This document shows, piece by piece, positions 46,786 to 55,815 of a stretch of DNA of 64,000 bases. The DNA is from Dysidea avara. Taxonomy: Eukaryota > Porifera > Demospongiae > Dictyoceratida > Dysideidae. The stretch is taken from positions 992,001 to 1,056,000 of the forward strand of contig NC_089281.1 in NCBI RefSeq assembly GCF_963678975.1. The letters run 5' to 3'. Below the pieces are notes generated by a model. It ran no database searches. It saw nothing but the letters and a program-made list of their open reading frames with translations, and was not told the origin of the DNA. Within the stretch, counting starts at the first letter, position 1; each line of letters opens with the position of its first letter. The translations under genes and the position numbers were made by a program.

Positions 46786-46968
46786 ATGCATTCAAAACAG
46801 ACAATAATATATCTTGAACTGCTCAATTCTTCTCTTTGTGGTGACAACTTATGTACAGCACTCCCAATGTTAGCAATTGCTTTTCTGCAGTTAATTTACA
46901 TCACAATAAGACAATATTTGCAAAATGAATATGGTGATTTTACTGATGCTGCTATAGAATACTTTTAA
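46786..46968 (+). pseudogene. C-terminal relic of the membrane-protein family
   Basis: The plus frame reads ALPMLAIAFLQLIYITIRQYL, matching the NILIAMAFLQPMYITLKRIQQYL segment of the copy at 18919, then diverges. Confidence 0.6.
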
Positions 46969-47220
46969 GGCCTAAAATCAACCATCCATCAGATTAGAAA
47001 TCAGGGGCATAGGGAGGGGGGTTCAGGAACCCCCCTGTAAAATTTATACTTCTGCAAGCAGGACCCTAACACACCATTTAGTGTGGCAGGACAAAATGAG
47101 TAAGTAATATAGTGTAATAGCACAGCACAACAACTGATAAAGCTTGCATTCATCTCTCAGGGAAAGATTTACAGAGGTAACTAAACATGAGCCCTCTTTA
47201 AAACTTGTTAAAAAAATCGA

Positions 47221-47285
47221 TATACTCTAATAGAGCAGTCAGGTATATACTCTAATAGAGCAGTCAGTTATACTCTAATAGAACA
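47221..47285. repeat. Triple TACTCTAATAGAGCAGTCA motif
   Basis: Three consecutive copies, the last with GAACATGCA in place of GAGCAGTCA. See also 4186, 17849 and 34725. Confidence 0.8.
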
Positions 47286-47476
47286 TGCATGTAAATATCC
47301 ATATATCCATATGAAGTTTTTCACATTAAATGCAAAACTAGGCATGACCTTATACTGCTGCAGATTGTAAGTCATGACATTTGTATCAGTGGATTTATGC
47401 AGAGAGATAACTATCACTTACAGATTACTATATGTGTGTCTCTATGTGTTATGCACCACTATAGCTTTATCTAGTA

Positions 47477-47650
47477 CTAGGGGCACTTATGTGCATTATA
47501 ATTAATGTCTTTTTTGCATAAATATATAGCAATTTGCTGAGTTTTGATTCATTAAAATATTGAAAGTCTCTCAGCGGCTGGGGGCTGTGCCCCCAGACCC
47601 CTACTTCTGGTAACTCAATACTGCCGTTGGAACCCCCCCTTCAAAATATC
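47477..47650. repeat. Dispersed repeat, copy 1 (CAGCGGCTGGGGGC family)
   Basis: Contains AGCAATTTGCTGAGTTTTGA, then TCAGCGGCTGGGGGCTG and CCCCCAGACCCCTACTTCTG. The same order occurs at 49996-50190, where the end reads CCTGGCTACGCCCCTGG, the inverted form of the CAGGGGCATAGGG seen at 47003. It is probably a MITE family. Confidence 0.6.
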
Positions 47651-47654
47651 CTAA

Positions 47655-47720
47655 TATTGTACATACCAGATGTGGCTCACAGATATGATGAGTTTCAAGA
47701 GCCTCTTGTTGGTGTATAGA
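47655..47720 (+). pseudogene. Last exon tip of the membrane-protein family
   Basis: The frame reads VAHRYDEFQEPLVGV and stop, matching VTYRYDEFQEPLIGVD at the C-terminus of the copy at 18919. Confidence 0.7.
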
Positions 47721-49990
47721 CTAATGCTTTAGTTGTATATCACACAGTTACCATAATATTATTTTATCATGTGGTATAATATTGTTTACACTCATAGCTA
47801 TAGGTAATGGTTGAGGTTTGGGAGTTGAATACATCTCTTATAGTCTGCCAAAGGAGGCTTAGTCTCCTTTCAGGATGAGATCATAGGTCTTGGAGTAGAG
47901 CTGAAAACCATGAAAAAGATTGATATACTTTTAAAAATACCCTAAAAGAGTAACCACAGCAGAAAAAAAAAATTTATTCCTAAAAGTAGTTTACAACAGG
48001 AATCAAACCACTTACTTCTCAATTGAGTTTTGTATCTTCCACTGTACATAGTGTATCCAAATGTCTAAAGGCTTTGTGCTGCTTATAAATGCAATATAGT
48101 TAATACCCTTACAGTGGTGTAGTTTGCAAGTATAACAGGTATACCAGTGACGGGGAACTTCAGAACCATCAATCAATTGTAAATTGCTACAGAATGGCAA
48201 TGATTTATCCACTAACCTGCAGTGGAGTCATTACCACACCATCAACATGCCCTGTACTGCTGTTGCTGGTTTATTATGAGTAACAAACTGATCACCAGGA
48301 TGAGTGGCAATGCAACATCAGGGGCATAGGGAGTGGGCTTTCCAATGGTTCAAGAAACCTCCTTTGAAATTTAGATCCCTACACTTTTAGCATGAACTTA
48401 TATATCACACGCACCAATAAGCTTGGCAGTACAAAAGTGAGTGCGTAACTGCGTGTACTGCATGCAACATCTAAACATTACAAAGACAAATTACATAACA
48501 CATTATAGCATAAAAGTTACCAATTTACTTTGCATGCATACATACATACATACATACAAACACACACACACACACATACATACATAAAAAGAAACAAACA
48601 AACAAAAAACTTAATTAGAACAGAGAAAATTATACAAAAGCCACCTAAAAGAGACACGGCAGGAAATTAACAAAATTATGAATGTAGGCAATACAAAACT
48701 GAGTGTGATCTTATACCACTGGTCTGCAGTTTTTTAGTCATGATACCTCCTGTATTGATATCATGTAGCTACTTAGGTGTACTAGACACTCCTCGATACA
48801 CTCAATTGTAGTTAAATATTAAAATAATTGGATATATACCACTTTGACACCTCAGATCAAAGGAAACCACAAGGCTATATTTCATGTATTGCCCTGACCA
48901 CAGGGCGATATCATGTTAGGGCGATATCATGATATCATCCTGTGATTAGAGCGATATCATGATATAGCCCTGACCACAACTGCCTTTGATGCTGAGGCAG
49001 TTACAAAGCATCAGTTCCTTTTGGTTATTTAGAGCTACTTAAAGTTTTGCATTGTGGATTTGAATAAAGCTGATTAAAGTTTTGCATTGTGGGTTTGAGT
49101 TTAACATGTTGGTTCAGTTAGGCTAGGCATTGTTTTGAAGGAAAAAGAATTGAGTGAGTCAGCATTGCATAGTTCAATTACTAGGCATCACTAAATGATC
49201 ATTTTTGCAATGTGAGGATTGTTTTTCTATACAGTACATTTCAACTACATGAAAAGATGCCTCAGACATTCTCATCCTATACGCCTAAGTATTTATTTTA
49301 GCACCTTAGTATCACTACAACCAGTGAAACCCACAATTATTTCTTTCTGTGCCCACAATCTAAGCCCACAATCGATGTTTGCAAACCTCTGTGGCTCTAT
49401 ATAAAAGTAATGTGGTAAATGCATTCCTTCACCTATTAGGTGAGCATACCAGAGTGGTATATATTAATTATATGCAGCCCTTGGGCTTAGGCATATATAT
49501 CAGGCAAATCCCTCGTGGCCATGGTATAACTATTAAATAAGTCATTCCATTGTTTGTCAGTAGGTTCATATCTGTATGTGCAGCCCCATTATACTACCTA
49601 CATAGCTGTTTCCCATGGGTATACAGATATATGAAATATTGCAATCTAGAGGTGTAAGCCATTAATTATTCAAGGTCAGCATCTGGCAGACCCCTGCTGC
49701 TGGTAACTTAGTTTGCTGTTGGAAATCCCCATTGGCTACACCTGAGTCTGAACATGATGGAGTGGGTCTGAATAGTAAAAGAATTGTAATAAAATACTAA
49801 CTGCTAGGAGTTGTGGTACTGCCAATGAATACCATTCCTTGGTAAGACCGACCATCGATTGTGAAGAACTATATAATAATATGAACTACTAAAATGTTAG
49901 TATACCTGTACTTTTCCCCAACACCATGCATACTCCCAACTCAGGTTGTTGTATACTAATGGGTGGATCTGTTTCTACTATGCATATCTT
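47721..49990. other. Intergenic DNA with simple repeats
   Basis: A CATA/CA microsatellite is at 48538-48590. Repeated GATATCATGATAT units lie at 48872-48978. Another CAGGGGCATAGGG end is at 48319. A palindrome-like block near 49440-49530 contains GCCCTTGGGC. No gene was recognised. Confidence 0.5.
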
Positions 49991-49995
49991 CATTC

Positions 49996-50190
49996 CAGGG
50001 GTGCTTATATGAATTATAGCAATTAAATTACTTTTTTGCATAATGAAATATAGCAATTTGCTGAGTTTTGATTCATTAGAATATTGAAAGTATCTCAGCG
50101 GCTGGGGGCTACACCCCCAGACCCCTGCTTCTGGTAACTTAATACTGCTATTGGAACCCCCCTTCAAAAAATCCTGGCTACGCCCCTGGT
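49996..50190. repeat. Dispersed repeat, copy 2 (CAGCGGCTGGGGGC family)
   Basis: Collinear with 47477-47650 at high similarity, with an intact right end reading CCTGGCTACGCCCCTGG. Confidence 0.6.
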
Positions 50191-50277
50191 GGTATGTCCA
50201 TAGATATACTATATACATGGGGTATTATATCTATGATGTGTCAACTAGCCAAGCTTTACAATTGTGGTCAAGCAGGC

Positions 50278-50420
50278 TGTAGTATTGCTGTAGTAGGTAT
50301 ACGTGATTGTATACGCATATGATGTAATATTATGTAATCGCATAGCTGTACGCATGCTATTGTATCTCGTGATCATAAAATGGCGTACTAATCTTAAACA
50401 TGTGGTGAACGAACACTACA
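50278..50420 (+). repeat. Gypsy 5' LTR
   Basis: 143 bp, TGTAGTATTGCTGTAGTAGG ... GAACACTACA. Confidence 0.93.
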
Positions 50421-50447
50421 TCTGGCGACGAGGATGGGATCGCTCAT

Positions 50448-51090
50448 GTGAAGACTTCACCATATCACCCATCCTCTAATGGGTTGGCCGAAAGGGCCGT
50501 GCAGACTTTTAAGACTGCAATGAAGAGAATGTCCGGGGGTAGTGCTGAGAATAAAGTATCTTGGTTCTTGTTTAAGTACAGGGTGACCCCACACTCTACC
50601 ACTGGAGTACCTCCAGCTGAACTGATGTTTGGAAGACAGTTACGTACAACGTTAGATTTGTTACAACCAAGTATTGGACACAATGTTAGACAGTCAAACT
50701 AAACAGAAAGAAGGACATGATGCTCATTCTAAGAGTCGTGAGTTTGCTGAAGGGGACACTGTATTTGTGAAATGTTTCAACAAAGCAGATACTTGGCTCC
50801 CAGGAGTGATCGATAGAAAACAAGGTCCAGTTTCTTACCGAGTTGTGTTAGATGACGATCGAGTGGTACGCCGTCACTTAGACCACATAAGGGCTCGGAA
50901 GCGTGTTGATCAAGCAGCTAATCAGAACACTGAGACAGTTGAGGTGCTACCTTTACCAGTGTCTGAACCAGAAGATGAAGTATTAGAGTTTGCAGTTAGT
51001 ACCACTTCTGATGGTACCAGTGCCCCACTGCGTCGATCAGCAAGAACTTGTCGACCTCCTTCTCGTCTAATAGAAGAGACTAGTAACTGA
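50448..51090 (+). pseudogene. Gypsy integrase C-terminal remnant
   Basis: Two plus frames (50448-50702, 50674-51090) are separated by a one-base shift near 50695. The first holds YHPSSNGLAERAVQTFKTAM, the end of the integrase core including the catalytic Glu. The second holds EGDTVFVKCF and GPVSYRVVLDDDRVVRRHLD, the GPY/F-type C-terminal module, then a proline/arginine-rich tail. The two Asp residues of the D-D-E triad were lost with the internal deletion. Confidence 0.88.
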
Positions 51091-51105
51091 CTAAGGGGGG
51101 AGGGG

Positions 51106-51248
51106 TGTAGTATTGCTGTAGTAGGTATACGTGGTTGTATACGCATATGATGTAATATTATGTAATTGCATAGCTGTACGCATGCTGTTGTATCTCGTGA
51201 TCATAAAATGGCGTACTAATCTTAAACACGTGGTGAACGAACACTACA
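51106..51248 (+). repeat. Gypsy 3' LTR
   Basis: 143 bp, matching 50278-50420 except at four bases, each a transition. Confidence 0.93.
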
Positions 51249-51433
51249 CAGGCAAACAGGCAGGCAGTACTACAGGTTCTTCTGCATGTAAATATTTCTA
51301 TGCTAACTTTAATGGCAGTATTTTGGGAAAAACTTTATTGTCAGAAAAAAATTCAGCCCACAGACATGACAGTATCAAATTAAAATGTTCAATAATTATT
51401 AGCAACAGCATCAATAACAGCAAGTTTTAGTAT

Positions 51434-52297
51434 TTACTGCACATACAGTTCCAATTGATCTATTAAGACACCTTCATCCGCGAATGCTTGATCAGCACAA
51501 ATCCTCACTTCAACATCATCCATAGTAGCCATATCCAACTCCCTATAGAACCATGGTAGGTTGGGGTTATCACAACAAGTGTTACCAGTAGGACAGTTAA
51601 GACCATCCCACAAAGGATCGGACATAAGATAAAAACTACGGCGGTCTTCATTTCCTTGATTGTAACCTGACTCACAATAATGATTTGGTCCAACAAAAGA
51701 ATCTGGTCCAGTGTTAGAATTGATACCACAAGGACAAACACTTGCATCACGCACTGGACTTGCATCATGTATTCCAATTACATATGACCAGATGTGTATA
51801 CGAGGATCACCATGAGTTATGGACAAACCATCAGGAGGATTAGTACCGGTATTAAATGAATCAGGCGATCCTTTCTGATAACCTCTAGCCATTCCACAAA
51901 CTTTCTGGTAACTTATTCCATTAGAGGGGAATAGTACTGGATAACATCCAGGATTGTTACTTGGCGATCTACAAAAACTGATGCCATCTCGTGAGCCCTC
52001 GGTCCATTCAATTGGACATTCATCTCCTTTGGTAATGTTAACACTAGCAATTCTAGTCCATCCACCAATATTACCACATACTACTCTTTGCTCCATATTA
52101 CAGTATACATTACGTAAAGGATTAATAAGCCAATAATATCCTGACCTGTTGTGACTTTGTTGGTTCCAGTCATAGATCTCCTTACAAGACTCTCCGGGAT
52201 AGAAAGGATGACTAAATTGGTGACCATCACATTGTTCAGTAGCTGTTACTAACTTGCCAACACTGTACAGTAATATACCTACTACCACGACTACCAT
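51434..52297 (-). CDS. Secreted fibrinogen-like Cys-rich protein, single exon
   Basis: An intact 287-codon frame with ATG at 52297. The first ~20 residues are a signal peptide (MVVVVVGILLYSVGKLVTATE). The mature part starts with the fibrinogen-C-like signature SCKEIYDWN...SGYYWLIN...VYCNM, then GGWTRIASVNIT and CPIEW, ISYQKVCGMARGYQ, SITHGDPRIHIWSYVIGIHD, CPCG, FVGPNHYCESG, SDPLWDGLNC, CCDNPNLPWFYREL and a final QLELYV. This layout is common in sponges and cnidarians, where such proteins are annotated as fibrinogen-like or skeletal-matrix proteins; ligand and role are not known. About 16 Cys imply several disulphides. It has no membrane segment. It is flanked by a Gypsy derivative 185 bp downstream and a LINE about 700 bp upstream, yet shows no break. 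The gene is probably expressed, since the frame is preserved. Confidence 0.88.
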   Translation of the reverse strand: MVVVVVGILLYSVGKLVTATEQCDGHQFSHPFYPGESCKEIYDWNQQSHNRSGYYWLINPLRNVYCNMEQRVVCGNIGGWTRIASVNITKGDECPIEWTEGSRDGISFCRSPSNNPGCYPVLFPSNGISYQKVCGMARGYQKGSPDSFNTGTNPPDGLSITHGDPRIHIWSYVIGIHDASPVRDASVCPCGINSNTGPDSFVGPNHYCESGYNQGNEDRRSFYLMSDPLWDGLNCPTGNTCCDNPNLPWFYRELDMATMDDVEVRICADQAFADEGVLIDQLELYVQ

Positions 52298-52989
52298 TCT
52301 GTTGGCTCAACTGCGAAGTGAACTACGTAGAATCAGACCCGGCGGTAGGAGGGGCTCAAACCTAGTAACGTCCAGCACCGCTGCTACAAGGAGTGGTGAA
52401 AAAAAAAACTGCTACAAGAGTCACAGCTTTCGAGCTAGCAGTTATAATCGATAAATCTAATCGTAGGAGGGGCTGCCTTTTTTAAAAAACTCAAACCGGA
52501 AGTTACGTACGTGGCCGCGCGGCTCATCTTTAATAATAGTTGCTACAGATCCGACCAACCGGACACAAATTTTAAGCGCATAGCTAGAAGTCCGAAGAGT
52601 CACGTGATCGTTGTACTTGACGTAATATAACGCGTTACATGACAAAGTAGCGAGTAATATGTAACGGATATTACAACCGGAAATTGTAATGAATGTAACG
52701 CGTTACTTTCTTTTAAGTATCCAGGCACGTGATTGATTGCATTTTGGGTCCAGACAAGACTGAAGATAGCGTTATAGGCATGGACAAAGAATGATAATGT
52801 ATGAGGAGTGCCCTTGAGGCCAAGATACAACAACAAAGTATGTATTTGCATTGAAAATATATACCTTACCGGGTAAGGTATATATTAATGGAGGTTAATA
52901 GCTTAACTGTGGTTAGCACAAAAAGAATCACGCACGCCTCCAGCCAGTTACGCACGTGATGCAGAAGGCGCCATTTGCTGGCTCGTGTG
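52298..52989. other. 5' flank of the fibrinogen-like gene
   Basis: CpG-containing flank. Two TAACGCGTTAC blocks (52630 and 52697) and a GGTAAGGTATATA palindrome (52856-52886) lie here. No other gene is seen. Confidence 0.4.
52856..52886. repeat. Palindrome sharing its core with 35801-35837
   Basis: AATATATACCTTACC and its exact reverse complement surround a single G. The TATATACCTTACC half matches the palindrome at 35801. Confidence 0.75.
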
Positions 52990-55331
52990 ATTATTATTAT
53001 TATTTATTACAGGTAATTTATAAGGCTAAACAGCCTGTTACACCTGATCAACAGGTAAAAAAAAGTACAAGTAGACTAATTACATACATTTATACATAGT
53101 GTTAGATGAATATTGGTCAATCAATTTCTTAAAATCATCAACTGATGCTGCACATGCTACTTCTTGGGGTAAATTATTCCATGGTTCAACAACTCTTCTT
53201 GTAAAAAAATATTTCCTGGCATCTGTTCTTGAAAAATTTTTAAATAGCTTAAATGTATGACCTCTGGTATGGGTAATGGGTGAAAAAGTAAAAAAATCAG
53301 AATGGTCTATATCATACTTATCATGTAGCATATTGTAGACAGCAATCATATCACCTCTATAATGTCTATAATGTAATGATGGCAAGTTAAGTACTTTCAA
53401 TCGTTCCTCGTAGTCAAGATTTCTTATAGATTTGATCATTCTAGTTGCTTTCCGTTGGATTTTTTCTAATTTTTGGATGTCTGTTTTATAGTAAGGTCCC
53501 CAAACCAAGTTACCATATTCTAAAATAGGACGTACTATTGATTTGTATAAACATGTAAATGAATCTACAGAAATATCCGAAAAGGTCTGTTTAATAAGGC
53601 CAAGAAGTCTATTAGCCTTATTAACCACTGCCGAACACTGACTATGAAACTTGAGATTGCAATCAATCAACACCCCCAAATCCTTTTCCTCATTTACCTT
53701 AACAATGTCCATCCCATCCATCTTATAACAATATCTTGGATTAAACTGACCTATATGTAGTATTTTACATTTAGAAATGTTGAAAGGCAACTGCCACATT
53801 ACTGACCATTCAATGCAAGCATTAATATCATCTTGCAGGGAGGATATTGGGTTAGCACGACTAATGCTGGAATATATTTTTGTGTCATCTGCAAATAAAA
53901 GAACTTTATTCCTTAATAATGATGGCAGATCATTGATGAAAATTGCAAAGAAGAGAGGACCCAAGACTGATCCTTGAGGTATTCCACTTATTACATCACT
54001 CCAACCAGACATTGAACCATTCACAGAAACTCTTTGTCTGCGTCCTTTCAAAAAGTCTTGTATCCAATTAAACAGATCACCTCTAAAACCATATGCATAA
54101 ATCTTTTTGAGCAACCTTTCATGAGGAACAGAGTCGAAAGCCTTCTTAAAGTCAAGGTACAAAACATCTACTGAATTACCACTGTCCAAAGTCTCTGTCC
54201 AATCATCAAGTGCACACAGTAACTGTGTCATACAAGACTTGCGAGGGAGGAATCCGTGTTGACATGGTGACATCAAATTGTTGAAATTGGGATAATAGTT
54301 GCTACTTTCCAGTCTGGGGGTAGTCTACCCTCGCTTAATGACTTCTTAAAAATTATAGACAGAGGTATGCTTATTTCAGCAGCAGCTTCCTTCAACACTC
54401 TGGGGGGGAGCTCATCAGGTCCAGTAGCTTTGCTAGAATTTAAATCACACAACTTTTCTTTTACTATGCCTACATCAATTGCTATACCATCGAGACTAGT
54501 TACAAAGTCACGGTCTTGAAACTCAGGGATGTTATCCATGGATTCTCTAGTAAATGTGCTGGTAAAAAACTTGTTCAACATTTCCGCTTTACCTTCATCA
54601 GTTGCTGCTTCAGTATCATTAAGTGACTCATCAACCAGGGTAGGAATGGAGGGTTTAACTCTGACCTTAGAATTTACATATCGCCAAAAAGCTTTAGGGT
54701 TGGTCTTCACTTCCTTAGCAATTCTCATCTCGAACTTAGATCTCAAGTCACGTGTAAGGCGTCTAAGCGAATTTCTTACTTCAGTAAACCTAAGATGATC
54801 CAAATGATTGCCAGTTCTACGGAACCTTTTCCATAATGTTTCCTTCTTATGTTTAAGATCAATTACTTTATGATTAGTATATGGTAATTTTCTACATTGG
54901 GGTTTATGGTACCTTGGGATAGAGCATTCCATAGCAGACTTAAAACGTTGCATAAAAAAATTCCAAGACTGGCATACATTTAGATCCTGTAATTCCGTCA
55001 ACCAGGCAGTTTCGTTAAGGAGGCTTTTAAGCTTCATATAATCCCCTTTGTTAAAATTGTAAGATAGTACATCACTGGACTGGTTGATAGTTATTGGAGA
55101 ACATGAAAGAGAAATATTCAAACACAAATGATCACTCAACCCCAGCCCAGAAGAATATTTGATGGATTTTACTATGTTCTCTTCATTGGTAAGTACTAAG
55201 TCTAGTACATGGGGGGATGAACCTGGTCTGAAACGTGTTGGCTCATTAACATGCTGAAATAAAACACATTCTTGATCGAACTTCAACTCGTCGTGCGTAA
55301 AAGTGCGAGACGGAGAGCAATGATATTTCAT
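52990..55331 (-). pseudogene. LINE with 5' truncation and internal RT deletion
   Basis: Minus-strand LINE with an (AAT)n tail at 52990-53008. The frame 55331-54273 carries the end of the endonuclease (LSDHLCLNISL) and the start of the reverse transcriptase (SSKATGPDELPPRVLKE, DWKVATIIPI). The frame 54276-53080 resumes at SPCQHGFLPRKSC and carries FLDFKKAFDSV-type, SGIPQGSVLGPLFF and LLFADDTKIYSS blocks to the C-terminus. The NYRPISL block between the two is missing, so a deletion of about 150 bases plus a shift breaks the enzyme. Confidence 0.88.
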
Positions 55332-55340
55332 CCCTACCTC

Positions 55341-55815
55341 AAACGGAATGATATTGTGATGAATAGGGTATCAACTTCTACTTTTACCCCGCGAACCACA
55401 GTGATAACCGTCAGAATGTGACCAGGAAGATTCTCAAGAAAGTTTCAGGCACTAGTTTGATCAATAGTGTTCTAGCCGCGGTGGCACACACAGATCACAA
55501 CTGATTCTATCGGTAGATGCTCCAGTATCGTCTCGCCGAGTGAGTTATCACCTACCACCGGAAGTCCCCACTAACCAGTCATCGATCATTCTCCTCCCTT
55601 CACACAGGAAGGGAGTGAAATATAGTACATCCTGGAGGTAGGCGTAGAGGATACCTGGCCTTTTAGGGTAAGGTTGCTGGAATTTTCTTTTGAAAGGAAT
55701 TTATGGATTGGTTGACCGCAAATTAAGCTGGCTGGATTCCACATTTTAAAGTATAGCCCCTAGGAGGGAGGGAAAAGGGGAATGATAGCTAGGCCTGGTT
55801 CAGTTGGGGACAGGT
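55341..55815. other. CpG-containing spacer before the minisatellite
   Basis: No gene or element ends recognised. A short inverted repeat CTCCCTTC/GAAGGGAG lies near 55592-55616. Confidence 0.4.

Larger units (their letters stand above)
50278..51248 (+). mobile_element. Internally deleted Ty3/Gypsy LTR element, 971 bp
   Basis: Two 143-bp LTRs (50278-50420 and 51106-51248), TG...CA, differing at four positions. The 5-bp target duplication CAGGC is at 50273-50277 and 51249-51253. A GGCGACGAGGATGGGA block, typical of the region after a Gypsy LTR, follows the 5' LTR, and a purine tract AAGGGGGGAGGGG precedes the 3' LTR. Between them only the end of the integrase remains; gag, protease and RT are gone. 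Confidence 0.93.

Noticed and set aside
52630-52707. Repeated TAACGCGTTAC blocks as a possible hAT MITE.
   Set aside because: Only two short blocks without clear termini or a target duplication; too little to call.
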